Assembly (NCBI RefSeq): GCF_003234265.2
Contig: NZ_CP126256.1
Coordinates: 2,170,001-2,234,000, forward strand
Reading direction: 5' to 3'
From: Curtobacterium sp. MCSS17_015
GTDB taxonomy: Bacteria; Actinomycetota; Actinomycetes; Actinomycetales; Microbacteriaceae
Length of the DNA: 64,000 nt
Part shown: positions 56,597 through 64,000 of the stretch, one piece after another
Layout of the letters: each line of letters starts with the position of its first letter
Position numbering within the stretch: position 1 is the stretch's first letter
Position numbers and translations under genes: made by a program
Notes under the pieces: model-generated
Told to the model about the DNA's origin: nothing
Databases searched by the model: none
Seen by the model: the letters and a program-made list of their open reading frames with translations, nothing else

Positions 56597-58722
56597 GAGG
56601 GGTCGCTTTCTGTGCGGGGTGCGGCGGCCGCGGTGCCGGCCTGGATGGCGGTGATCGCGACGGTGTTGACGATGTCGCTCACGAGGGCGCCGCGGGACAG
56701 GTCGTTGATCGGCTTGCGGAGGCCCTGCAGGACCGGACCGATCGCGACCGCGCCGGCGGAGCGCTGGACGGCCTTGTACGTGTTGTTGCCGGTGTTGAGG
56801 TCCGGGAAGATGAACACCGTCGCCTGGCCGGCGACCGGCGAACCGGGCATCTTGGCGCTCGCGACCGTCGGGTCGGCGGCGGCGTCGTACTGGATCGGCC
56901 CCTCGACGAGCAGGTCCGGCCGGCGCTCGCGGACGAACGCGGTGCCGGCGCGGACCTTGTCGACGTCGGCGCCGGAACCGCTGTCGCCGGTCGAGTAGCT
57001 GAGCATCGCGACCCGGGGCGCGATGCCGAACTGTGTCGCCGTCTCGGCGGACGAGATCGCGATGTCGGCGAGTTGCTCGCTGGTCGGGTCCGGGATCACC
57101 GCGCAGTCGCCGTAGACGAGGACCCGGTCGGCGAGCGCCATGAGGAACACGCTCGACACGATGGAGGTGTCCGGACGGGTCTTGATGATCTCGAACGACG
57201 GCCGGATGGTGTGCGCCGTGGTGTGCTTCGCGCCGGACACCATGCCGTCGGCGAGGCCGAGCTGCACCATCATCGTGCCGAAGTAGGACACGTCGGTCAC
57301 GGTGTCGCGGGCGAGTTCGACGCTCATGCCCTTGTGGGCGCGGAGGGCCGTGTACTCCTGGGCGAACCGCTCGCGCAGGTCCGGGTCGAACGGGGAGAGC
57401 AGCTGCGCGCCGTCGAGGTCGAGCCCGAGCTCGGTCGCCCGGGCCCGGATGGCGGTCGGGTCGCCGAGGATCGTCAGCGCGCACACCTGCCGCTGCAGCA
57501 GGGTCGACGCCGCTCGCAGGATCCGGTCGTCGTCGCCCTCGGGCAGGACGATGTGCTTGCGGTGTTCGCGTGCCCGGTCGATGAGCCCGTGCTCGAACAT
57601 CAGTGGCGTGACGACCCCGGAGGGCGTCAGCTGCAGTCGGTCGCGCAGGGCCTCGGCGTCGACGTGGCGCTCGAACAGGGCCAGCGCCAGGTCGGCCTTG
57701 CGGGGTGAGTCGGCGGCGAGACGACCGCGGGTCTGGGTGATCCGCATCGCGGTGTCGTACGTGCCGAGGCCGTTCTGGGCGATCGGCAGGGAGCTCGACA
57801 GGCCCTCGAGCAACCGGGACACCTGCGGGGCGGTCTCGAACCCGCCGTTGAGGATGACGCCGGCGAGGCTCGGGAACGTCTCGGACTCGTTCGCGAGGAG
57901 GGTCGCGATGAGGACGTCGTTGCGGTCGCCCGGGACGACCACGATGCCGCCCTCGATGAGCCGCGGGAGCACGTTCTCCATGCTCATGCCGGCGACGACC
58001 GTCCCGAGCGCCTCGCGGTCGAGCAGGGCTTCGTCCCCGCGGACGAGCGTCGCGTCGGTCGCGGCGAGGAGCGCGCGCACGGTCGGGGCGACCAGGACCG
58101 TGTCCTCCGGGATCGCCCACACGGGGGCGTCCGGGTGGTGGTCGCGCACCGCGGCGGTGACGCTCGCGACGATCGCGTCGAGGGCGTCCGGGTCGGCCCG
58201 GTTGACCACGACACCGAGGAGCTGGGCGTGCTCGGCGCGGAGTTCGCTCGTCGTGACGTCGGCGACCTGCGCCATGCCGTCCGCCGAACGGGCGCCACGT
58301 TCGGCGGAGTCGCGCCCGCCGAGCACGAGCAGCACGGGGGCACCGAGGTTCGCCGCGACCTTGGCGTTGAAGGACAGCTCGGTGGGGCTGCCGACGTCGG
58401 TGTAGTCGGACCCGAGGACGACCACCGCGTCGCAGCGGCGCTCCACCCCGGCGAAGCGGGTGAGGATCGTGGCGAGCGCGGCGTCCGGGTCGGCGTGCAC
58501 GTCGTCGTAGGTGACACCGACGGCGTCGTCGTACGGGATGTCGACGGCGGTGTGCTGGAGCAACAGCTCGAGCACGTAGTCGGGCTCGTCGACCGACCGC
58601 GCGACGGGTCGGAAGACGCCCACGCGCCCCACGGTCCGGGCGAGGGTCTCGAGCACCCCGAGGGCGACGGTGCTCTTGCCGGTGTGTCCTTCTGCTGACG
58701 TGATGTAGATGCGGGTCGACAC
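56593..58722 (-). CDS. pta: Phosphate acetyltransferase (with N-terminal DRTGG/P-loop part)
   Basis: A 709-residue enzyme making acetyl phosphate from acetyl-CoA. The N-terminal third has a P-loop-like EGHTGKST near residues 11-18 and BioD-like sequence. The middle DRTGG domain follows, and the catalytic Pta domain (from about residue 385) contains ASTLLQRQVCALTILG, GMVSGAKHTTAHTIRP and SYSTGDSGSGADVDKVR. Length matches the long class IIA Pta proteins. ATG at 58722. In one operon with ackA. Confidence 0.94.
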   Translation of the reverse strand: MSTRIYITSAEGHTGKSTVALGVLETLARTVGRVGVFRPVARSVDEPDYVLELLLQHTAVDIPYDDAVGVTYDDVHADPDAALATILTRFAGVERRCDAVVVLGSDYTDVGSPTELSFNAKVAANLGAPVLLVLGGRDSAERGARSADGMAQVADVTTSELRAEHAQLLGVVVNRADPDALDAIVASVTAAVRDHHPDAPVWAIPEDTVLVAPTVRALLAATDATLVRGDEALLDREALGTVVAGMSMENVLPRLIEGGIVVVPGDRNDVLIATLLANESETFPSLAGVILNGGFETAPQVSRLLEGLSSSLPIAQNGLGTYDTAMRITQTRGRLAADSPRKADLALALFERHVDAEALRDRLQLTPSGVVTPLMFEHGLIDRAREHRKHIVLPEGDDDRILRAASTLLQRQVCALTILGDPTAIRARATELGLDLDGAQLLSPFDPDLRERFAQEYTALRAHKGMSVELARDTVTDVSYFGTMMVQLGLADGMVSGAKHTTAHTIRPSFEIIKTRPDTSIVSSVFLMALADRVLVYGDCAVIPDPTSEQLADIAISSAETATQFGIAPRVAMLSYSTGDSGSGADVDKVRAGTAFVRERRPDLLVEGPIQYDAAADPTVASAKMPGSPVAGQATVFIFPDLNTGNNTYKAVQRSAGAVAIGPVLQGLRKPINDLSRGALVSDIVNTVAITAIQAGTAAAAPRTESDPS

Positions 58723-58886
58723 CCCTCCAGGCTAGACCTCGCCCGTGCGCGGACATCGGGAGGACCCGGCATGTGCACACACGTGCAGGTCGTGACCGAG
58801 GCGCGACGGGAGCAGCGCAGGTCCCGTGGTCGTGAGCACCGTCCAGGACCTGTACCATGGGGTGTCGTCACCGCGAGGTGGCGCCC

Positions 58887-58971
58887 GGAGGATTCGCCTA
58901 GTGGCCTATGGCGCACGCTTGGAAAGCGTGTTGGGTGCAAGCCCTCGGGGGTTCGAATCCCCCATCCTCCG
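58887..58971 (+). tRNA. tRNA-Ser (anticodon GGA)
   Basis: Eighty-five bases with acceptor stem GGAGGAT/ATCCTCC, discriminator G, anticodon loop TTGGAAA (GGA, reads TCC) and a long variable arm as expected for Ser. CCA is not encoded. Followed by a terminator. Confidence 0.95.
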
Positions 58972-58984
58972 CAGGATCATCACG

Positions 58985-59023
58985 ACGACGAAGCCCCCGC
59001 CCCGTGCGGGGGCTTCGTCGTTG
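58985..59023 (+). terminator. Terminator after tRNA-Ser
   Basis: CGACGAAGCCCCCGC (58986-59000) pairs with GCGGGGGCTTCGTCG (59006-59020), then TT. Confidence 0.85.
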
Positions 59024-59301
59024 CCGGCCCCGCCGTGGACCGGTGTCACGTCGGTCCGGGAGGCCCGGAGTCGCCCCGGTCCCCCGGCCTGCGGACCGCC
59101 GCGCACCCCGGTCCGCCCCGACCCTCCGGAAAACGGCCGACGACCTGTGCTCGCCGTGGGCGGTCCCCTATGCTGACCGGACGAGCGAGCCGGAGGGACC
59201 CGGGTCGCCCGACCAGCATCGGACGGCAGGGGCGCCGTCGCGGGCCCGGCGCTCCGCCGTGCCCGTGCACTCCGGGGACGAGGAGACCAGCCGTGGGGGA
59301 C

Positions 59302-59934
59302 ATGACGGCGCGAGCGACACCGCTCGACACGAGGACCGCCGAGGAACTCGTACGACCACGGGCGTCACTCGTGCGCTCGACCGGACTGAGCATCGTGTTC
59401 TCGGCCCTGCCGATCGCGGTCGCGGTCGTCTGGTCTGCCGTCCCGACCGGGCTCTGGCTCGTGGTCGCCGCAGTCGTGCTCGTGCTCACCGCCGCGGTGC
59501 TCGTGGCCTACCTGCGGCTCCGCTCCTCGTACATCGCGGTGCACCCCGACCGGGTCACGATCCGCGGCGTGCTCTCCGGCACCCACACCTTCGCCCGCTC
59601 CCGCGTGCACGAACTCGTGCTCGTCACCCGACACGGGGTGTCCGCCGACCGGACCAGCCGTGACGTCGTCGCGCTCGACACCGCGGGCGAGGCGATGTTC
59701 CGCATCCGGGGCGACGTCTGGGGCGAAGCCGGTGTCGACCGGCTCGTGGACCGCCTCGACGTCCGGACGAGCAGCGTGGCGAAGGCGATGTCGGCACGTG
59801 AGTTCCAGCGACGCTGGCCGCGCCTCCGCGCCTGGTACGAGCAGCCGGTGGCGATGGTGCTCGTGGGCGGGGCGGCCGTCCTGACCGTCGGCGGTCTGCT
59901 CGTCGCGGAGACGGTCGGACTCGCGCGGAAGTGA
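59302..59934 (+). CDS. PH-domain membrane protein
   Basis: A 210-residue protein. ATG at 59302 follows GGGGGA; a GTG three codons upstream at 59293 is possible. Two adjacent helices near residues 28-71 (STGLSIVFSALPIAVAVVWSAV, WLVVAAVVLVLTAAVLVAYLRL) precede a bacterial PH/YdbS-like domain (SSYIAVHPDRVTIRGVLSGTHTFARSRVHELVLV). A third helix near the C-terminus is VAMVLVGGAAVLTVGGLLVAETVGL. No partner gene. Function is unknown. Confidence 0.75.
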   Translation: MTARATPLDTRTAEELVRPRASLVRSTGLSIVFSALPIAVAVVWSAVPTGLWLVVAAVVLVLTAAVLVAYLRLRSSYIAVHPDRVTIRGVLSGTHTFARSRVHELVLVTRHGVSADRTSRDVVALDTAGEAMFRIRGDVWGEAGVDRLVDRLDVRTSSVAKAMSAREFQRRWPRLRAWYEQPVAMVLVGGAAVLTVGGLLVAETVGLARK

Positions 59935-59959
59935 GCGCCCGCCCGCCGCACCGCGGGCG

Positions 59960-61216
59960 TCAGTGCGACAGTGCCGGGACCGTCTTCGGCCGCACCACGA
60001 ACCACAGCACCAGGATCGCGACGGACGCCGTCGTGCCCATCACCAGGGCCATCGGGGTCGCGGTCGAGATGCCGAGCAGCCCGACGACCGGCGAGATGAG
60101 CCCCGCGACACCGAAGTTGAGCGCCCCGAGGAGCGACGCCGCCGTACCCGCTTCCTTGCCGTGCGAGGCGAGGCCGATCACCTGCACGAGCGGGAACGAG
60201 AACCCGCAGGCGGCGATGTAGAACCAGAGCGGCACGAGCACCCCGACGAGGCCGGCGCCGAGCTGGTCGAGCACGACGATCGCGAGCGCCGCCAGGAACA
60301 GCGTGGCGGTCGAGCACGCGAGGATCCACTGCGGTCCGACGCGCTGGGCCAACCGTGACGAGATCTGCACGCCGAGCACGACCCCGACGGAGTTCACCGC
60401 GAAGAGCAGGCCGTACTGCTGGGCGTCGAGGCCGAACACCCCTTGGAACAGGAACGGCGACGCGCTGAGGTACGAGAACAGCCCGCTGAACACCATCGCG
60501 CCGATGAGGGCCACGCCGACGAAGATCCGGTCGGAGAACAGCGCCCGGTACCGCTGGCCGATCGTGGAGTGCCCGGCCTCCTGACGACGTTCCTCGGGGA
60601 GGGTCTCGACGATGAGCAGGATCGACGCGATGACGACCGCGAGCCCGTAGCAGGCGAGGAAGACGAAGATCCCGCGCCACGACACGAACCGGAGCATCTG
60701 CGAACCGATGAGCGGCGCGAGGATCGGGGCGAGCCCGTTCACCATGGCCAGTCGCGAGAGCATCCGGACGAGCGGCTTGCCGCCGAACAGGTCGCGGACG
60801 GTCGCCATCGCCACCACACCACCGGCCGCGGCGCCCATGCCCTGCAGGACGCGGAACAGCGCGAGCACCTCGACGTTCGGCGCGAGCGCGGCGCAGACCG
60901 AGGCGGTGACGTGCACGCTGGTCGCGATGATGAGCGGCAGCCGACGGCCGACCTTGTCGCTCCAGGGGCCCACCAGCAGCTGACCGATGGCGAACCCGAG
61001 GGTCGTCGCCGTGAGGGTGAGCTGGACCGCCCCCTCCGAGATGGAGAGGTCCCGCTCCAGCGAGGGGAACGCCGGCAGGTAGAGGTCGATCGTGAACGGC
61101 CCGAGCGCGGTGAGCGCCCCGAGCACGAAGACGTAGACCAGTCGCTGGCCCCGGGTGAGCGAGTCGCCCGGGTGCTTGATGACCTTGAGTGAGCCGGTGG
61201 TCGCAGGCGCGGACAC
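59960..61216 (-). CDS. Bcr/CflA-family MFS drug exporter
   Basis: A 418-residue protein starting with GTG at 61216 (GGAGG upstream); the long frame to 62164 is rejected. Twelve hydrophobic helices, with YLPAFPSLERDLSISEGAVQLTLTATTLGFAIGQLLVGPWSDKVGRRLPLI typical of the Bcr/CflA branch including the PWSDKVGRR motif in loop 2-3. It probably exports drugs or small metabolites by proton antiport. It is divergent from a TetR regulator. Confidence 0.88.
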   Translation of the reverse strand: MSAPATTGSLKVIKHPGDSLTRGQRLVYVFVLGALTALGPFTIDLYLPAFPSLERDLSISEGAVQLTLTATTLGFAIGQLLVGPWSDKVGRRLPLIIATSVHVTASVCAALAPNVEVLALFRVLQGMGAAAGGVVAMATVRDLFGGKPLVRMLSRLAMVNGLAPILAPLIGSQMLRFVSWRGIFVFLACYGLAVVIASILLIVETLPEERRQEAGHSTIGQRYRALFSDRIFVGVALIGAMVFSGLFSYLSASPFLFQGVFGLDAQQYGLLFAVNSVGVVLGVQISSRLAQRVGPQWILACSTATLFLAALAIVVLDQLGAGLVGVLVPLWFYIAACGFSFPLVQVIGLASHGKEAGTAASLLGALNFGVAGLISPVVGLLGISTATPMALVMGTTASVAILVLWFVVRPKTVPALSH

Positions 61217-61258
61217 GACGAGATCCTCCGAGGGGAGACGTGGGTGGGATCGGCCGCT

Positions 61259-61270
61259 CGAATCGATTCG
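61259..61270. promoter_or_regulatory. 12-bp palindrome, candidate TetR operator
   Basis: CGAATCGATTCG is a perfect palindrome 43 bases upstream of the MFS start, located where transcription of the MFS gene would begin. It is a candidate site for the divergent TetR regulator. Confidence 0.55.
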
Positions 61271-61282
61271 GTCCGTTCCACC

Positions 61283-61312
61283 ATGGTACGGGTCAGCCGG
61301 ACACGTCGACAA
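61283..61312 (-). promoter_or_regulatory. Candidate promoter for the MFS exporter
   Basis: On the minus strand TTGTCG (61312-61307) and TACCAT (61288-61283) are 18 bases apart. The palindrome at 61259-61270 falls just downstream, so binding there would block transcription. The rest of the 309-base divergent region 61217-61525 shows nothing certain. Confidence 0.5.
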
Positions 61313-61525
61313 CCGTCGGCGGCGCCGTCCGCGTCCTCCGGACGCCGGTCCGTCATGCCGCCCGCACCCTTCCCGCCTCGGTGTGGTGACCTCCGACGCC
61401 GGGAGGCCCGTCCGTCTCCCGCACGCCGGTGCGGCGGACCCGTGGCCTGACCTGACCGTGCGGTACCGTCGGACTCCCGGCCGAGGCGCGTCGGGAGCCG
61501 TCGCGAACGAGATGGGAGGAGCGTC

Positions 61526-62107
61526 ATGGTCGACGCTCGGATCCTGCACACCACCGCCGCCCTCCGGGAGGCGGTGCTCCGACTCGCGGCCGACCGCCCG
61601 GTCTCCGAGATCACGGTCGCCGACGTCACGCGCGCCGCCGGCATCAACCGGGCGACGTTCTACTCGCGCGCCGTCTCCCCCGGTTCGCTGCTCGCCGACG
61701 TGCTCACCCCCGAGCTCGACCGCATCCGTGCTGACGACGCCGAAGCACACCGTGCCGCCGTCGACCGCGGTGCCGGCCCCGAGGAACTCGCTGCCATCAC
61801 ACGACGCGGCATCGACGCCGTGGTCGACCACGTGACGGCCCACCGGGACATCTACGCCCGGGCGCTCCCGGACCCGAACGACGCCTCGCTGCACCGCCTG
61901 CTCGTCGAGCACTTCACCGTCTCGAGCGCGATGCACATCCGCGAGCTCGACCCTGCCGTGAAGCCCGACATCATCGACGAGGTCGCCGCCGGCTTCGTGG
62001 CGCAGGGGTTCGTCGGCGCGATCGAGGCGTGGCTCGGTGGCCCGCGGCGCTCGCGGAAGGCGCTCGTCGAGACCATCACGCGCTCGTTCCCGGCCTGGTG
62101 GCGCTGA
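61526..62107 (+). CDS. TetR-family regulator, divergent from exporter
   Basis: A 193-residue protein with an N-terminal TetR helix-turn-helix (LAADRPVSEITVADVTRAAGINRATFYSRAVSPGSLL, about residues 21-57), and a TetR_C-like C-terminal domain of helices. ATG at 61526 with GGGAGGAGCGTC upstream. It is likely to repress the Bcr/CflA gene. The ligand is unknown. Confidence 0.85.
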   Translation: MVDARILHTTAALREAVLRLAADRPVSEITVADVTRAAGINRATFYSRAVSPGSLLADVLTPELDRIRADDAEAHRAAVDRGAGPEELAAITRRGIDAVVDHVTAHRDIYARALPDPNDASLHRLLVEHFTVSSAMHIRELDPAVKPDIIDEVAAGFVAQGFVGAIEAWLGGPRRSRKALVETITRSFPAWWR

Positions 62108-62179
62108 CCGGTACCCGTCTCGCGGTCCGGGCACGGTCCTCCAGCCCGTCAGCGCCGACACCACGGACGGGGACAGGCG

Positions 62180-62770
62180 CTACTGCGCGGGGTCGTCGCC
62201 GTCCTGCGGCTCCTCGCCGCGCTGCAACGAGGCCACCATGTCGACACTGCGACTGACGAGGTCGGCGTCCGAGTCCGCGCCGTCGATCCGGTAGTCCGAC
62301 GCGAGTCCGTCGTTCCCGCCGCCGGACGAAGGCAGTGCGCTGCCGAGTGCCACGACGACCACACCGGCGTCATGCGCGTCGCGGAGTTCGGCCCGCAGGG
62401 CGTCGGGGTCGGCGGCCCGCACGAGGAGCGCCTTCGCCCCGGTGCCGACCAGGTCGCGCACGGCGGCACGCTGCCGGGCCGGCTGGTCGGAGCCGGCCAC
62501 CCGGACGTCGGGTCGGAAGCCGGCCTCGGTCAGGTCCTCACGGAACAGCGTCGCCAACGAGCGCCCGTCGCCCGAGTCGCTCGGGGTGGCGGCGTCCCCG
62601 GTGAGGACGACGCCGATCACCGCGTTCTCGGCGAACCCGCCGTCGGAGCTCGTCAGGTCGGTGCTCCGCACCGGCGTCGGCGCCGTGGTCGTCGTCCCGC
62701 TGCACCCCGAGAGCGTGAGCGCGCCGACGGCCAGGGTGGCGGTCAGCACGGCTGCGGCGTTGCGACGCAC
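62180..62770 (-). CDS. Small lipoprotein, periplasmic-binding-protein-like
   Basis: A 196-residue protein with a lipobox at the end of the signal (TLSGCSG, Cys23), then a region ENAVIGVVLTGD ... ATLFREDLTEAGFRPDVRVAGSDQPARQRAAVRDLVGTGAKALLVRAADPDALRAELRDAHDAGVVVVALGSAL that follows the first domain of sugar ABC-type periplasmic binding proteins. The second domain is missing: it has about half the usual length. No permease or ATPase gene is adjacent. It may be a degenerate remnant or a distinct small sensor. Confidence 0.65.
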   Translation of the reverse strand: MRRNAAAVLTATLAVGALTLSGCSGTTTTAPTPVRSTDLTSSDGGFAENAVIGVVLTGDAATPSDSGDGRSLATLFREDLTEAGFRPDVRVAGSDQPARQRAAVRDLVGTGAKALLVRAADPDALRAELRDAHDAGVVVVALGSALPSSGGGNDGLASDYRIDGADSDADLVSRSVDMVASLQRGEEPQDGDDPAQ

Positions 62771-62848
62771 GGGTCCTCCTCGGTCCGGGTCTGCCAGGCT
62801 ACCCGCCCGACGACCCCGGCGACGGGCGGTCGACGTCGGCCCGCGCGG

Positions 62849-64000
62849 TCAGCCGACTGCGGTGACGGACGGTACGGACACCGGCGGCGCCGGCACGGGT
62901 CCGAGCCGACGGACCGCCACCAGCCCGACGAGGGCGATCACCGTCATCGCCGTGAACACGAGGGCGAATGCCCCGGGCTCGTTGCGTCCGCCGGCGGTGG
63001 TGAACAGCAGTCCGGCGACCGCCAGCCCGACGACGCTGCCCGAGGCGTCGGCGATGGTCAGGGCCGAACTCGCGAAGCCGTCGTCGCCCTCGCGCGAGAA
63101 CCGGAGCGTGAGCATCGACGTCCGCGGGTACGCCACGCCCATCCCGGCGCCGCCGACGAACCACCCGGCGACGAGCACCCACACCGGCAGGTCGAACAGC
63201 GCGACCGCGAGCGCCGACAGCAGGCTCACCAACACGAGCACCAGCCCGGTCCCGAACGCGCGAGCCGCCGGCAGCCGCGTCTCGCCCAGGCGTCCGTGCA
63301 GCCAGCTCGCACCGGCCCAGCTCAGCGCGGCCACGGTGAGCGCGAGTCCGGCCGCCGAGGGCTCCAGTCCGTGCTGGGCCTGCAGCAGGAAGGGGACGTA
63401 GGCCTCGCTGCCGAAGAACCCGGCCGCCAGGACCCCGCGGAGCAGCACCACGGACGGCAGTCCGGCACCTGCCGTGAAGGTCCGTCGGGGCAGGAGCGGT
63501 CGGAGTGCCACCCAGGCGCCGAGGAGCCCGACCACGACGGAGGCGAGCCGGACCGCGACCGGCAGGTCGGGGGCGAGGTTGAGGAGGAGCACGGCGGCGG
63601 ACGCGCCCACCGACCAGGCGATGCGGCCGCGCTGCCAGGGCGGTCGGGCCTCCGGTGCGGGCGGGCGGAGGTGCCGCAGCGTCGGGACCAGACAGGCGAA
63701 CGCGACGACGGCGATGACCAGCGCACCGGCGAAGACCCAGTGCCATCCGACCGCGTCGGTCACGATGCCGGCGACGGCCGGTCCGACGAGGGCGGGGACG
63801 ACCCACGCGGCCGCGAACCCGGCGAACACCGAGCCGTGCAGTCCGGCCGGGAAGACCCGGGCCACCAGGACGTAGAGCACGACGTCGATCGCGCCCGCGC
63901 CGAACCCCTCGACCAGGCGCCCGGCCAGGAACACCGGCATCGTCGGAGCGAGCATCACGACCGCGGTGCCGATCGCGAAGAGCGACGCGGACACCCACGC
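62849..64000 (-). CDS. MFS transporter, 5' end outside the window
   Basis: About 384 residues of a multi-pass transporter are present; the start lies to the right of the window. Segments such as FLAGRLVEGFGAGAIDVVLYVLVARVFP (the motif after loop 4-5) and about ten further hydrophobic helices fit the MFS drug-transporter (DHA2-like) group. The last residues are Pro/Val-rich. The substrate cannot be predicted. Confidence 0.8.
   Translation of the reverse strand, partial: AWVSASLFAIGTAVVMLAPTMPVFLAGRLVEGFGAGAIDVVLYVLVARVFPAGLHGSVFAGFAAAWVVPALVGPAVAGIVTDAVGWHWVFAGALVIAVVAFACLVPTLRHLRPPAPEARPPWQRGRIAWSVGASAAVLLLNLAPDLPVAVRLASVVVGLLGAWVALRPLLPRRTFTAGAGLPSVVLLRGVLAAGFFGSEAYVPFLLQAQHGLEPSAAGLALTVAALSWAGASWLHGRLGETRLPAARAFGTGLVLVLVSLLSALAVALFDLPVWVLVAGWFVGGAGMGVAYPRTSMLTLRFSREGDDGFASSALTIADASGSVVGLAVAGLLFTTAGGRNEPGAFALVFTAMTVIALVGLVAVRRLGPVPAPPVSVPSVTAVG

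Overview
The window is high-GC DNA (about 70% by eye) with actinobacterial gene order and codon use. The housekeeping neighbours (holB-tmk-topA-Tad pilus genes, mqo, ackA/pta, lysC-asd, dnaX-recR beside the SRP RNA) suggest a member of the Microbacteriaceae, probably Curtobacterium or a close relative. The genus is inferred; the sequence shows no species marker.

Region 1 (1 to about 23.9 kb) is the right-hand part of a siphovirus-type prophage. The order is HNH nuclease, a TIR/deoxyribosyltransferase-like cargo gene, small and large terminase, portal, scaffold, capsid, head-tail connectors, tail tube, tail chaperones with a -1 frameshift, tape measure, distal tail, tail-tip, shaft and fibre proteins (one with an SGNH esterase domain), endolysin, holin and membrane proteins. 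Beyond a terminator lies a lysogen-type segment: an anchored SGNH hydrolase divergent from an O-antigen ligase/polymerase-like membrane protein, then four minus-strand genes, two of which look like overlapping paralogues. The prophage appears to stop against the 3' end of a tRNA-Thr(CGT) gene. Its integrase, repressor and left end are outside the window.

Region 2 (24.0 to 33.5 kb) is chromosomal and mostly minus strand: a TetR regulator, DNA polymerase III delta', thymidylate kinase, topoisomerase I, and a compact Tad/Flp secretion cluster of ATPase, TadB/C-like protein, DUF4244 protein, TadE-like protein and a TadE/G-like protein.

Region 3 (33.5 to 48.2 kb) holds acetyl-CoA synthetase, a RidA protein overlapped by a tiny DUF4177 gene, a bifunctional PBP with PASTA domains followed by a phosphoesterase, tRNA-Pro, a luciferase-like oxidoreductase, thymidine kinase, a response regulator with a true and a degenerate histidine kinase, a radical-SAM gene of the Rv2578c family with a near-perfect SOS box and a repeat-built C-terminus, and malate:quinone oxidoreductase.

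Region 4 (48.2 to 64.0 kb) holds asd-lysC (aspartate pathway), recR-dnaX, SRP RNA, an NAD(P)-binding protein, the ackA-pta acetate pathway, tRNA-Ser, a PH-domain membrane protein, a Bcr/CflA efflux pump divergent from a TetR regulator with a palindrome over the promoter region, a small lipoprotein and a truncated MFS gene at the edge. Acetate can be handled both by Acs and by AckA/Pta.

Many start codons were moved from the longest open frame to an internal ATG/GTG/TTG with a good Shine-Dalgarno (SD) sequence. Each case is stated in the entry.
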